NCBI GenBank assembly: GCA_016212275.1
Contig: JACRGR010000008.1
Coordinates: forward strand, 1-44,093
DNA length: 44,093 bases
Source of the DNA: Nitrospinota bacterium
GTDB taxonomy: Bacteria; Nitrospinota_A; UBA7883; JACRGQ01
Direction: 5' to 3'
Of this stretch, positions 26,411-35,247 are shown piece by piece; within the stretch, counting starts at the first letter, position 1, and the number at the start of each line of letters is the position of its first letter. A model generated the notes under the pieces. The model made no database searches and had not been told where the DNA came from. It saw nothing but the letters and a program-made list of their open reading frames with translations. Position numbers and translations under genes: made by a program.

Positions 26411-26428
26411 ATTGCAAAACCGTGTCAA
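26399..26428 (-). promoter_or_regulatory. Predicted sigma70-type promoter of the dcw operon
   Basis: On the minus strand a perfect -35, TTGACA (26423-26428), is followed after 18 bases by GAATAT (26399-26404) with a TG-C extended -10 in front. The -10 falls inside the distal MraZ boxes, so MraZ binding should block polymerase. This would drive mraZ and probably much of the cluster down to ftsZ. Confidence 0.7.
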
Positions 26429-26431
26429 CAC

Positions 26432-26448
26432 CAAAAAATAGTTTTTTG
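26432..26448. promoter_or_regulatory. A/T inverted repeat just upstream of the mraZ -35
   Basis: CAAAAAA at 26432-26438 and TTTTTTG at 26442-26448 form a perfect 7-base inverted repeat around TAG. It starts 4 bases upstream of the TTGACA. It could act as an AT-rich UP element for the dcw promoter or as a weak terminator for the gene before it; sequence alone cannot decide. Confidence 0.4.
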
Positions 26449-26466
26449 AATCGATGCAACGAAGGG

Positions 26467-26485
26467 AAATGCCGACGGGGCATTT
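26467..26485. terminator. Possible hairpin between the DinB-like gene and mraZ
   Basis: AAATGCC at 26467-26473 pairs with GGCATTT at 26479-26485 around a 5-base loop. On the plus strand a short T-run follows. On the minus strand, the direction of the DinB-like gene, the stem is followed by CCC, so it is at best a weak terminator for that gene. The rest of 26486-26550 shows no clear element. Confidence 0.35.
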
Positions 26486-26550
26486 TTAATAATGGAACGG
26501 CGCCAGTGGAACAAAAGGGGGGAGTTCCGGCACCGAAAACGGAACGGTTT

Positions 26551-27027
26551 TTACTTATGCGGCAGATCGCGCGTGAGCCACAGTTCCTCGATGCGGTACA
26601 TGTGCGTGAAGTCGTGCAAAAGAACGTGCCGGGCCATCAGGTACGGCGTGTAATTATCGTACTCCGGATGTTCGGCGCGTTTTTGCCAATCCGCGTCCTT
26701 CAGTTGCCCCAACAAGTTCACGAAATCCACCCGGAGCTTCTCGAACGTGTTCAGCGACTGGTGCAGGTCGGCGCGGAGCAGTTCATCGGCATCGGTGGTC
26801 TTGCCGGGGAAATACGGCACGAACACCGGTTTTTCCTCGGTCAAAAAACGCCGCGCCCGCTCGTTGAGCATCGCCTGCGCTTTCGCCATGTGGCAGGCGT
26901 GTTCATGCGCCGACCACTTGCCGGGAATGCGCCGTTCCTTACGCCGCCCTTCGGGCACGGAGAAGATCAGTTCGCGCAGTATCGCGGGGGAACCCCGAAG
27001 CCCATCCAATATTTTATTTTTTTCCAT
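26551..27027 (-). CDS. DinB-superfamily (DinB_2) four-helix protein
   Basis: This 158-residue protein looks like a DinB/YfiT-type four-helix bundle. Members are metal-dependent thiol transferases or uncharacterised stress proteins. His residues that could bind metal occur in the typical places: KWSAHEHACHMAKAQ in the second helix and HVLLHDFTHMYRIEEL in the last, with an HxxxH-like spacing. ATG 27027 is preceded by GGCGGG and lies 8 bases after the KimA-like gene stop, so the two are probably co-transcribed. No thiol substrate can be named. Confidence 0.75.
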   Translation of the reverse strand: MEKNKILDGLRGSPAILRELIFSVPEGRRKERRIPGKWSAHEHACHMAKAQAMLNERARRFLTEEKPVFVPYFPGKTTDADELLRADLHQSLNTFEKLRVDFVNLLGQLKDADWQKRAEHPEYDNYTPYLMARHVLLHDFTHMYRIEELWLTRDLPHK

Positions 27028-27035
27028 CGTCCCGC

Positions 27036-28847
27036 CTATTTTAACTGGAACGGCACGCTGGTGCATACCACTCCCTTTTTGAAAAGCAGTATCCCCTTCA
27101 ACAGCCACGCCGTCTGGTTGTGGAGCAGATGTTCCCACCAGCGCGACGGCACGAACTCCGGCAATATGACGGTGATAACGCCCGCCTTATGAACCTTGCG
27201 CACCTCTTCGATGTAATCCACCACCGGCTCGATGACGGAGCGGTACGGCGAATCGAGCACGATGAGCGGCACCCCCATGGAGAATTTCGCCCAACGCTCC
27301 TGCGTGATGGAGGCGTTCCGGGTATCGAGACACACATAGATGGCCACCACATCCTCCGAAATGGAACTGCCGTACTTGATGGCGTTCACCACCGCGCTAT
27401 GCACCCCGCCCACCGGGATGATGACCGAATGGTGGGTGTACGGCTGTTCCACCGCCATATCGGCGGGAACCAATTGTTCGGCGATGGACTTGTAGTGCCG
27501 GTTCACGCGCCACATCAGGAAAATAAGCATGGGAATGGCCGCCACCACCAGCCACGCGCCGTGGAAGAATTTGGTGGAGGCGATCACCAGCAGGACCGCC
27601 GCGGTGGTGATGCCGCCGACGCCGTTGAGCATCATCCCGAAAAACCAGCCTTTTTCGCGGGACTTGAGCCAATGCACCACCATGCCGGATTGCGAAAGGG
27701 TGAACGCCAAAAACACGCCGACCGTATAGAGCGGGATCATTGCGTGCGTATCGCCCCCAAACGCAACCATCAGCAGGGCGCCGAATACGCCGAGCAGGAT
27801 GATGCCGTTCGAGTACACCAGCTTGTCTCCCTGGCTGGCAAGCTGGCGCGGCAGGAAATAGTCCCGCGCCAGAATGGAACTCAACCGCGGGAAATCCGCG
27901 AACGAGGTGTTGGCCGCCAGGATGAGTATCATGAATGTTGCGAACTGCACGAGGTAATACAGCGGCCCGCCGCCGGACACCGCCATGACGAGTTGGGAAA
28001 CAAGCGTTACATTCTCCTTGGGCGTAATGCCATACACATAGGCGTTGTAGGTAATGCCGAGGAACAGCCCGCCCAGCAACGTCGCCATCCATGCCAGCGT
28101 GATGGAGGCGTTCCGGCTTTCCGGTTGTTTGAACGCGGGCACGCCGTTGGCCACCGCCTCTATCCCGGTGAGCGCCGTACAGCCGGACGAGAATGCCCGC
28201 AGGACAAGGAGTATCGGCAATGCGTCCAGCGCCTCGTGTGGCAATTCCATGTGCGACGGCGTAACCTCGCCGGTATGGTACTTCCAAATGCCCACAACCA
28301 CCACAATGGCCAGGCTCACGATGAAAATGTATGTGGGGCCGGAGAAGATGGCGCCCGACTCGCGGATGCCGCGCAGGTTGACGATGACGATGAGCAACAG
28401 CGACAGTAAACACAAAGCGACCGTATGGCTGTGCAACGCGGGGAATGCCGAAGTGATGGCCGCCACGCCCGCCGAGATGGACACGATGACCGTAAGGACA
28501 TAGTCAATAAGGAGCGCCGCCGCCGCCACCAAGGCGACGTTGGTGCCGAGGTTTTCTTTCGCCACGATGTACGCGCCCCCGCCGGAGGGGTAGGCGCGTA
28601 TCGTCTGCATGTAAGAAAACGCCACCAGCACGATCAACCCGATGATGGCGGCGGCGATTGGCAGGGAGTAGTTCAGCGCAACCGCGCCCAGCACCATCAG
28701 CGGCAGGAGCATTTCTTCCGTGGCGTACGCCACCGAGGAAAGCGCGTCGGACGAGAAGACGGCGAGGCCCATCGCCTTGCCCAGCCGCTCGTGCTTCTCT
28801 TTGACCGTATCTATGGGACGGCCAATGAGGAATGTTTTAAGCGACAT
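27036..28847 (-). CDS. kimA: KimA-like APC-superfamily potassium importer
   Basis: This 603-residue membrane protein matches Bacillus subtilis KimA (YdaO), a high-affinity proton-coupled K+ importer, along its whole length as I remember that sequence. Shared blocks include FLIGRPI at the start, SSDALSSVAYATE, YPSGGGAYIVAKENLG, LRAFSSGCTALTGIEAVANGVPAFK, VYSNGIILLG, MIPLYTVGVFLAFTLSQSGM and LHNQTAWLL near the end. About twelve helices are followed by a cytosolic domain (about residues 455-603). An AGGA site precedes the ATG. The 116 bases upstream show no c-di-AMP riboswitch that I can recognise. A general amino-acid permease of the same superfamily is the alternative, but the length and tail favour KimA. 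Confidence 0.82.
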   Translation of the reverse strand: MSLKTFLIGRPIDTVKEKHERLGKAMGLAVFSSDALSSVAYATEEMLLPLMVLGAVALNYSLPIAAAIIGLIVLVAFSYMQTIRAYPSGGGAYIVAKENLGTNVALVAAAALLIDYVLTVIVSISAGVAAITSAFPALHSHTVALCLLSLLLIVIVNLRGIRESGAIFSGPTYIFIVSLAIVVVVGIWKYHTGEVTPSHMELPHEALDALPILLVLRAFSSGCTALTGIEAVANGVPAFKQPESRNASITLAWMATLLGGLFLGITYNAYVYGITPKENVTLVSQLVMAVSGGGPLYYLVQFATFMILILAANTSFADFPRLSSILARDYFLPRQLASQGDKLVYSNGIILLGVFGALLMVAFGGDTHAMIPLYTVGVFLAFTLSQSGMVVHWLKSREKGWFFGMMLNGVGGITTAAVLLVIASTKFFHGAWLVVAAIPMLIFLMWRVNRHYKSIAEQLVPADMAVEQPYTHHSVIIPVGGVHSAVVNAIKYGSSISEDVVAIYVCLDTRNASITQERWAKFSMGVPLIVLDSPYRSVIEPVVDYIEEVRKVHKAGVITVILPEFVPSRWWEHLLHNQTAWLLKGILLFKKGVVCTSVPFQLK

Positions 28848-28963
28848 GGATATTCCTCGGCAATTTCGTAACGGCCATGGGGCCGGTATTTTCCATGCCG
28901 CATACCCTACACCGGATGGGCGGCGGATAACAAGTGCCTCTCATCAGAATTTCATTTCACGGA

Positions 28964-29872
28964 TCAGCCGGGCTTGGCGGCCTTCTTGATGGCCCACGGG
29001 ACATTCACGTTTTTTTGGCAGAAGCGGGAGACAAACTCCCCAAACGTCATCAGCGGAAATACGTTCAGGATGCCGGACTCGGAACAGTTGTATATCCGCC
29101 GCTTTTTCGCCGTGTCCCAGGTGGCAAAGGCCCACTGGAACCACTGCCGCGTGACCGCCATTGATTTTTGCGTTTTCAGGCTCCGCCCGAAAATGTCGTC
29201 CGCTTCCACGATGTTGTCCCCCGGCTGGTCGAGAATCTCCTGGGCCCGGAAATCGTCGAAGTAGCTCCCGGCGGCGTACGCCTTCTCGGACGAATAACCG
29301 AGGTCCTGCCCGATGAACGCTATCGGGTCCGCCCCGCACTTGAACGCCAGGTCGAACGCCACGGAGAGCACCGAACCGCCGGGGATCAGCGAACCCGTTT
29401 TGGGGCACTCCAGCGAGATGCGCGCCAGCACCGGAATATCCGGCGCATGCTTGTTGTAGTAAATGAAATTCCCTTTCCAGTTTTCCCGTATCGAGGGATG
29501 CACGATGGTGGGAGCCACCAGCGTCATGCTCCGCGTATCAACGCCGTCGAAAAAATTGGCGATGAACAGTTGCGGGTCCAGGTTCACCACGATGTCCGGG
29601 ACGATGCCTTCGCCCAAAAGGGTTTTCAGCGCCGCGTCGCAGGAAATGACGAGTGCCTTTCCTTTGGCGGAATGGAGCAGGCGGATGTTCCGGTCCAAGG
29701 ACGGCCCGGCCCCCACCAGCACGGCGGGGATGCCCGCGAACCGCTTGAACAGCCCCGCAACGCCGGGGGTGCGGGCGATGTCCGGCTTATTGCGCTGGTA
29801 GTTGCGTTCCCACTGTTCGCCCAAAAAGGCGACGGTGGCGGCCTTTACTTCGTAAAGCCGTTTATCGTTCAA
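28964..29872 (-). CDS. Stand-alone DUF115 (Maf/MptE-like) protein
   Basis: This protein of about 302 residues carries the DUF115 domain. VLVGAGPSLDRNIRLLHSAKG, ISCDAALKTLLGEGIVPDIVVNLDPQ and IAFIGQDLGYSSEKAYA match the central domain of Maf proteins, which are nonulosonic-acid glycosyltransferases for flagellin, and of archaeal MptE-type pyrophosphokinases. Bacterial Maf proteins are about twice this length, so flanking domains are absent. The start is TTG 29872, forming a TTGA overlap with the amidohydrolase stop; the open frame continues upstream without homology. It ends an operon that includes a transglycosylase and a D-aminoacylase. Substrate is unknown; a surface-glycan or flagellin role is an inference from family. 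Confidence 0.8.
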   Translation of the reverse strand: MNDKRLYEVKAATVAFLGEQWERNYQRNKPDIARTPGVAGLFKRFAGIPAVLVGAGPSLDRNIRLLHSAKGKALVISCDAALKTLLGEGIVPDIVVNLDPQLFIANFFDGVDTRSMTLVAPTIVHPSIRENWKGNFIYYNKHAPDIPVLARISLECPKTGSLIPGGSVLSVAFDLAFKCGADPIAFIGQDLGYSSEKAYAAGSYFDDFRAQEILDQPGDNIVEADDIFGRSLKTQKSMAVTRQWFQWAFATWDTAKKRRIYNCSESGILNVFPLMTFGEFVSRFCQKNVNVPWAIKKAAKPG

Positions 29873-31449
29873 GGTATTTCCAGCCCCCGCCCGGCACACG
29901 CGCCGGTGTATTCGCCTTTGTCCAGCGTAAGCACGCCGTTCACCCACACATAGTCGATGCCCCGCGGGTACGAAAGCGGATTCTCGTAGCCGGCGGTGTC
30001 GGCCACCCGCTCGGGGTGGAACATCACGATATCCGCGTGATACCCCTCCGCCAGCAGGCCGCGTTTTTCCAGCCCGAACCGCTCACACGCCGCCGTGCTG
30101 GTCTTGTGCACCGCGTCCGCCATGCTCACCAGTTTTTTGCCGAAAACGTACTCGCGGAAAAACCGGGGGAATGTGCCGAACGTGCGCGGGTGCGGCCTGC
30201 CGATGCCCAGCGGACCATCCACCGAGCGCGCCCCGGCGTCCGACCCCACCATCACATAGTCCTTCAGGATGATGCGGTCCATGTTCGATTCGTTCATGCA
30301 GAAGTAGATAGCCTCCACCTCCGTCTTTTCTTCCAACAATAGGTCGAAGATGAACGTGAAGGGATCTTTTCCCCGCGCTTCGGAACCTTGGCGGACGGTT
30401 AGCCCCTGCATGTCGTAATTCAGCCGGGTGGCCACCTGCGAGACCATCACGGTATCCCAGTATTCCGGCTCCGGATGGTTTTTCAGTATTTCCTCTTTCA
30501 GTTTCGCGCGGGTGGCGGAATCTTTCAACCGTTCCAATATCGCGTCGCGCCCGCCATCAAAGGCCCAGTCCGGCAACACCACCTGCAAGCCGGTGTTGGA
30601 CGCGGTGTACGGATACCGGTCGCACTCGATATCCACCCCTTGCGCGCGGCCGGACTCGATAAGCTCGAACACGCGGTCCAGCTTGTGCCAGTTGTCCTTG
30701 CCCGCGGTTTTGAGGTGCGATATCTGCAATTTCACGCCGGTGCGCCGGGCTATCTCTATCACCTCTTCGATGGATTCCACCAATGTCTGCCCTTCGGAGC
30801 GGATGTGCGTGGTGAATATCTTTCCCGCCTTTTGCACTTCCGCCACCATCTCCGTCATTTCCTCTTTCGTGGCGAAACAGGCGGGCGGATACACCAGCCC
30901 CACGCTCATCCCCGCGGCCCCTTGCGCCAGGTTTTCGCGGATGGCGGCCTTCATTTTCTCTTTGCCTTCGCCTTCGGCGCGGACGTCCTTCGAGCCGAGC
31001 ACCGATGCGCGCACCGTGTTGTACCCGATGAGGCCCGCGTAATTCACCGCGCTCCCTTTTTGCTTCAGGCGCGCCCAATATTCCGCAAAGTCCTTCCAGT
31101 CGAGGTCCAGCCCGAACTGTTCCTTGTACGCCTCCCGCCGGACTTTCAGAATGTCGCCCGCGATGGGGGCGGAAGAATAGCCGCAATTCCCGCCCACTTC
31201 GGTGGTAACGCCTTGCCGCAGTTTCCCCGCGGCGGACGGGTCTATCAGCAGGTAGTAGTCGGAATGCGAATGGCAGTCCACGAAACCGGGGAGCGTATAG
31301 TACCCCGTGCCGTCCACCACCCGGTGTGCCTGCGCCTCCACTTTGCCGACGGCGCATATCCGTCCGTCCCGTATCCCCAGATCGGCCACGGCGGACTTGC
31401 CGCCCGGCAGGCCGAAGAGGGTGGAATTTTTTATTACCGCGTCGAGCAT
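29869..31449 (-). CDS. N-acyl-D-amino-acid deacylase (D-aminoacylase) family protein
   Basis: This 526-residue amidohydrolase-superfamily enzyme probably removes the acyl group from N-acyl-D-amino acids. The metal HxH is in GFVDCHSHSDYY. The family-specific metal-binding Cys is in TEVGGNCGYS. Later ligands are in TTHIRSEG, LQISHLK and the catalytic Asp in VMVGSDAG. PHPRTFGTFPRFFREYV is a strong D-aminoacylase signature. The end has the usual beta-sandwich tail (HADIVMFHPERV...YVWVNGV). The start at ATG 31449 lies 15 bases after the slt stop. Proximity to a lytic transglycosylase suggests, but does not prove, use of D-amino acids from wall turnover. Confidence 0.9.
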   Translation of the reverse strand: MLDAVIKNSTLFGLPGGKSAVADLGIRDGRICAVGKVEAQAHRVVDGTGYYTLPGFVDCHSHSDYYLLIDPSAAGKLRQGVTTEVGGNCGYSSAPIAGDILKVRREAYKEQFGLDLDWKDFAEYWARLKQKGSAVNYAGLIGYNTVRASVLGSKDVRAEGEGKEKMKAAIRENLAQGAAGMSVGLVYPPACFATKEEMTEMVAEVQKAGKIFTTHIRSEGQTLVESIEEVIEIARRTGVKLQISHLKTAGKDNWHKLDRVFELIESGRAQGVDIECDRYPYTASNTGLQVVLPDWAFDGGRDAILERLKDSATRAKLKEEILKNHPEPEYWDTVMVSQVATRLNYDMQGLTVRQGSEARGKDPFTFIFDLLLEEKTEVEAIYFCMNESNMDRIILKDYVMVGSDAGARSVDGPLGIGRPHPRTFGTFPRFFREYVFGKKLVSMADAVHKTSTAACERFGLEKRGLLAEGYHADIVMFHPERVADTAGYENPLSYPRGIDYVWVNGVLTLDKGEYTGACAGRGLEIP

Positions 31450-31464
31450 CTGTCCCTTTCCCGT

Positions 31465-33666
31465 TTACTGCGCGGGGGCCGCCATCGCCACGCCGTGGTT
31501 TTCGGCATATATCCCGCGGTACACGCTGTAGTTCCGCAGGACTTTTTTAACATATTCCCGCGTTTCGTTGTACGGGATTCTTTCTATGAACACGCTCACG
31601 TCTTCCGCCGGAAACTTCTGTTTCCACCGCTCCACCGGCCTTGGCCCCGCGTTGTAATTGGCGAACGCCAGCGGCAGGCTCCCGCCATGCGCGCGGATAA
31701 GACCGGCCAGGTAGTGAGCCCCCAGTTTTATATTGACCTCCGGCGTGTGCAGGTCGTCCACCGTCGGCTTCCCCATGCCCAATTCCCCCGCCACGGTCTC
31801 CGCCGTTGACGGAATGATCTGCATCAGCCCGTGCGCGTCCGCCGGCGACACGATCTCCGGATCGAACGAACTTTCCTGCCGGACGATAGAGAGCACGATG
31901 AAGGGATCCATCCCCCCCGCATCCGCGTTCGCGCTCACCGCGTCCCAATGCGCCACCGGAAACATCAAGAGCGTTACCAGTTGCAGTTGCTCCGGCGGCA
32001 GGGATTCCATCTTTATGCCGTCGGCGGCGCGGAGCACGCACTGGTAACACCGCGCTTTGTAATACTGCCATGCCAGCCACGCGTATCCTTCTTGCGTTTT
32101 GGGGGTTCCCGCCGCGGTCATATCCAATAGCCCCTTGGCGGTATCGGGCAGGCCCAGCGAAAGCCACGCGCGAGCGCTCTTCAGCGCCCACGCCGAGCGC
32201 TCGTCCAGCGCCGGCTCCGGCGCGAACGCCGCCATCGCCGATTCCATTTTTTTCAGAACCGCGCCGCCAAATCCGCCATCCCCCGGCGTGCGCGGACTTT
32301 CCGCCAAGCCGAACCGGATGTCCCCATTCACCAAAAAAGCGTAGTAAGAAAAGGGGTATTTCGCCAATAGCTGTTTTTTGTGCTCCCCGGAATCCTTCCC
32401 CTGTTCGCTCATGGCGCGCGCCAGCCAATACAGGGCGCGTGGTGCGGTGCCGTTTGAATTCGGGTATTTTTCCGAAAGCCGCAAAAACCCCTTTTCCGCT
32501 CCCGCCAAATCGCCCGAAAGGTAGCGGAGCCAGCCCGCGTACCACAGGCAGTCCTCCGCCACCTTGCCGGAGGGGTACACCGCCGCGGTGTTCTCGAATT
32601 TCTTTATCGCCTCGTCCCGCCTTCCCGCGCTTTCATCCATGCGGGCCTCTATGTAACGCGCCTGTGCCGCCACTTCGTGCGTGGCGTACTCGCGCACGAT
32701 CTGCTTTATGGTTTCCAGCGTTTTTTCGCTCTCGTCGCGGTTCCAATATATGCGTGTGATACGGTACAGCGCCTCGGGCCGAATCTCGCGGTCGCGCACT
32801 TTCGCCGCCTGCCGGTACGCGGCCACCGCCTCCTCCGCCTGTCCCAGCCGCTCATGCGCGCGGCCCAGGTGCATCATCAGCTCCGCGCGGTGGAGAGGGG
32901 TGAACTGGACTTTCGCCAAGGTGTTGATGTATTCCACCGCATCCTTGTACATGCGGTTCGTCATCATCATGTACACGCGCTTCATCCGCTGGGCGGGGGA
33001 CGGCGGCGGCAAATATCCCTTCGCGCTCTCCCGCTGTATCCGCTCCATCGCTTCGTGCGCCGGAGCGGAAAGCGGCGTGTGCGGAAACTCATAATAGATC
33101 CTCTGGTACGCCGCATAACCGTCCGCCGCCATCCCCGCCGTCTCATAACTGATGGCAAGTTCCCACAGCGCCTTTTCCGGCTTGGCATATCCGGCGAATA
33201 TGACGTCCCGGACGCCGATGGCGGCGCGCAACGGCTGGTTCATGGCCCGCCATGCGCGGGCTTTCAGCAATGCCACTTCCGTTTGCAGGGGAGAATACGG
33301 GAACTCCTTTGCGAACCGTTCCGCATCCGCCAAAAGTTCCTTCCACTCCCCTTTCGCATCGCGTATTTGCGTGAGCTGGTAGAGCGCCCAGTCCCCCATC
33401 AAAGGGTCGGCCGATGCCACTTCGAAAAAGTGCTTTGCCTCCTCCGACCGATCCAGCCGCGTCAGACACACGCCGGTCAGGTAGGCCACGCCCGGCAGAA
33501 GTTCCTGATGCCGGGAGAGGTTGATGCCATTGAGCGCGGCAAGCGCGCCCACGCAATCCTTTTTCTTTATCAGTTTCACCGCGGGTTCGATAAGGGATTC
33601 CGTTTGCGCGTATGCGTTCACGGCGATGAACAGCGCCGCGATGAAGAACAAACCGCCGCGCCTCAT
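31465..33666 (-). CDS. Slt-type soluble lytic transglycosylase
   Basis: This periplasmic enzyme of about 733 residues cleaves the MurNAc-GlcNAc bond to give 1,6-anhydro products. A signal peptide (MRRGGLFFIAALFIAVNAYA) is followed by a long alpha-helical superhelix with TPR-like units (MMHLGRAHERLGQAEEAVAAY, PSGKVAEDCLWYAGWLRYLSG). The C-terminal SLT domain (about 580-720) carries catalytic Glu598 in IVRQESSFDP, then DAHGLMQIIPSTA, LGAHYLAGLI and FANYNAGPRPVERW. Length and order fit Slt70. ATG 33666 is chosen for the signal peptide and for the ATGA overlap with miaA. Confidence 0.92.
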   Translation of the reverse strand: MRRGGLFFIAALFIAVNAYAQTESLIEPAVKLIKKKDCVGALAALNGINLSRHQELLPGVAYLTGVCLTRLDRSEEAKHFFEVASADPLMGDWALYQLTQIRDAKGEWKELLADAERFAKEFPYSPLQTEVALLKARAWRAMNQPLRAAIGVRDVIFAGYAKPEKALWELAISYETAGMAADGYAAYQRIYYEFPHTPLSAPAHEAMERIQRESAKGYLPPPSPAQRMKRVYMMMTNRMYKDAVEYINTLAKVQFTPLHRAELMMHLGRAHERLGQAEEAVAAYRQAAKVRDREIRPEALYRITRIYWNRDESEKTLETIKQIVREYATHEVAAQARYIEARMDESAGRRDEAIKKFENTAAVYPSGKVAEDCLWYAGWLRYLSGDLAGAEKGFLRLSEKYPNSNGTAPRALYWLARAMSEQGKDSGEHKKQLLAKYPFSYYAFLVNGDIRFGLAESPRTPGDGGFGGAVLKKMESAMAAFAPEPALDERSAWALKSARAWLSLGLPDTAKGLLDMTAAGTPKTQEGYAWLAWQYYKARCYQCVLRAADGIKMESLPPEQLQLVTLLMFPVAHWDAVSANADAGGMDPFIVLSIVRQESSFDPEIVSPADAHGLMQIIPSTAETVAGELGMGKPTVDDLHTPEVNIKLGAHYLAGLIRAHGGSLPLAFANYNAGPRPVERWKQKFPAEDVSVFIERIPYNETREYVKKVLRNYSVYRGIYAENHGVAMAAPAQ

Positions 33667-34550
33667 TTCGCCATCCGCTCCTTTATGATGCGCGCCGTCC
33701 CCTCCGCGCTTTCCGCGCGAACGGCCACCGCGCCCGCCACCGCCCCGAACCAGGTGAACTGCCGTTTTGCATATTGGCGGGTTGCGATGGTTATCCGCTC
33801 CTTGAGCGCGTCCTCCGCCAGTTCCCCGTTGAGGCATTGCACTATCTGGGAATACCCCACGCTTTTGAACGGTTTGCACTCCGGGGGATACCCGCGCGCG
33901 AGTATCCCGCGAACTTCTTCGATCCATCCGTTATTCAGCATCGTTTCCACCCTGCGTCCTATCCTTTCATGCACAATGTTGCGGGGCGCGGTGAGGACGA
34001 AATAGGCAACGTCATACGGCGGTTTCTCCCGCGGGGCGTCATTCACCGGCAAAAGGGCGTTCTCGATCCCCCGTATTATACGGTAGGTATCGTTCGGGTG
34101 AACCTGTTGGGCGCGGCGCGGATCCAGCGTTTGCAACCGGGCATACAGGTCCTCGCGCGGCGTTGCCAACAGTTCGTGGCGCAAACCTTCATCCTGTTTC
34201 GCGCCGCCATGCAAATCCTCCAGCGCGGCTTTGATGTACAGCCCCGTGCCGCCGCACAATATCGGCAATTTGCCGCGCGACGCAATATCCCGGATTGCCT
34301 CCCGCGCCGCCTCTTTGTAGTCCCACAACGTAAAATGCGCGTCAGGTTCCAGCGCATCTACCATGTGGTGCGGCACCGCGCGGCGCATTTCGCGCGAAGG
34401 TTTTGCCGAGCCGATGTCGAAATGCCGGTATAGCTGTATCGAATCGGCGTTGATTATCTCTCCGTCCAGCGCTTTCGCCACGGCGACCGCCGTTTCGCTT
34501 TTGCCGGTGGCGGTGGGTCCGGCGATGACCGCAAGCCGGATGTCAGGCAT
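33663..34550 (-). CDS. miaA: tRNA dimethylallyltransferase MiaA
   Basis: MiaA transfers a dimethylallyl group to N6 of A37 in tRNAs that read UNN codons. The 295-residue protein has the P-loop AVIAGPTATGKSETAVA at the N-terminus, INADSIQLYRHFDIGSAKPS for tRNA and substrate binding, PILCGGTGLYIKAAL, and the C-terminal VGYSQIVQCLNGE and TRQYAKRQFTWF. All are MiaA signatures. ATG 34550 (MPDIRLAVIAG) gives the normal short leader; ATG 34562, inside the upstream gene, is an alternative. It overlaps trmN6 by 8 bases and slt by 4. Confidence 0.95.
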   Translation of the reverse strand: MPDIRLAVIAGPTATGKSETAVAVAKALDGEIINADSIQLYRHFDIGSAKPSREMRRAVPHHMVDALEPDAHFTLWDYKEAAREAIRDIASRGKLPILCGGTGLYIKAALEDLHGGAKQDEGLRHELLATPREDLYARLQTLDPRRAQQVHPNDTYRIIRGIENALLPVNDAPREKPPYDVAYFVLTAPRNIVHERIGRRVETMLNNGWIEEVRGILARGYPPECKPFKSVGYSQIVQCLNGELAEDALKERITIATRQYAKRQFTWFGAVAGAVAVRAESAEGTARIIKERMAK

Positions 34551-35238
34551 CGAACGCACCATAAATGCGGCGCATCTCCGGCGAATATTCCCCGTCCGCG
34601 CCGTACACCAACATCGGCGGCAGTACGTTTACCGGGTTTTTGCCCCCCTTCACCGCGGAGACCAACACCACAAAAGCATTTCCCCCCTCGCGGCTATAAA
34701 CGAACCGGACGGATTGGGGCGCGAAACCGTTTTGGGCGAGAAGGTGCAAAAGTTCCGCGCTCCGCTCCGCGAGGTGTACCACGCAAAAGACGCCGCGCTC
34801 CTTCAATAGATGAAACGCGGCGGAAACCAACTGCTCCAGCGTGAGCGCCAGCTCGTGCCGCGCCACCGCCTTCGCCGAGGAAGGGTTCAGCCGCCCCGCT
34901 CCGGCCTTGCGGTACGGGGGGTTGCTGACGGCGAGATCGAACGACCCCGGACGGACCAGCGAAGCGGCCTCGCAAATGTCGGCACGAACAAACAGAGCGC
35001 GGCCCAGCCCGGCGCAGTTTTCCACCGCGTGGGTCAGCGGTTCGTGCTGAATATCGAACCCCATGAACGCGGCGGCGGGGATTTTTTTTGCCAATAGGCG
35101 CGGCAATATGCCGTTGCCCGTCCCCAGATCGGCCACGCGCGAATATGCGCCGGGAGGGACGAAATCCGACAGAAGGAATGGATCAAGGGAATAGCGGTAT
35201 CCGCTTTGCGTTTGTCGAATGTCCGGCACGAAACACAC
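34543..35238 (-). CDS. TrmN6-like tRNA adenine-N6-methyltransferase
   Basis: This is a class I SAM methyltransferase of the YfiC/TrmN6 group (m6A37 in tRNA-Val in E. coli). The roughly 231 residues include QTQSGYRYSLDPFLLSDF, the SAM loop VADLGTGNGILPRLLA and the catalytic SNPPYRKAGAGRLNPSSAKAVARHEL. The NPPY with the following basic loop defines N6-adenine methylation. The start is either GTG 35238 or GTG 35229; the second has a better spaced GGCGGG upstream. It pairs with miaA, another A37-region tRNA modifier, through an 8-base overlap. Confidence 0.9.
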   Translation of the reverse strand: MCFVPDIRQTQSGYRYSLDPFLLSDFVPPGAYSRVADLGTGNGILPRLLAKKIPAAAFMGFDIQHEPLTHAVENCAGLGRALFVRADICEAASLVRPGSFDLAVSNPPYRKAGAGRLNPSSAKAVARHELALTLEQLVSAAFHLLKERGVFCVVHLAERSAELLHLLAQNGFAPQSVRFVYSREGGNAFVVLVSAVKGGKNPVNVLPPMLVYGADGEYSPEMRRIYGAFDA

Positions 35239-35247
35239 CCGCCGGGA

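Noticed and set aside
28848..28963. c-di-AMP (ydaO-type) riboswitch upstream of the KimA-like gene
   Set aside because: The gap is short and I could not recognise the conserved elements. A covariance-model search would settle it.
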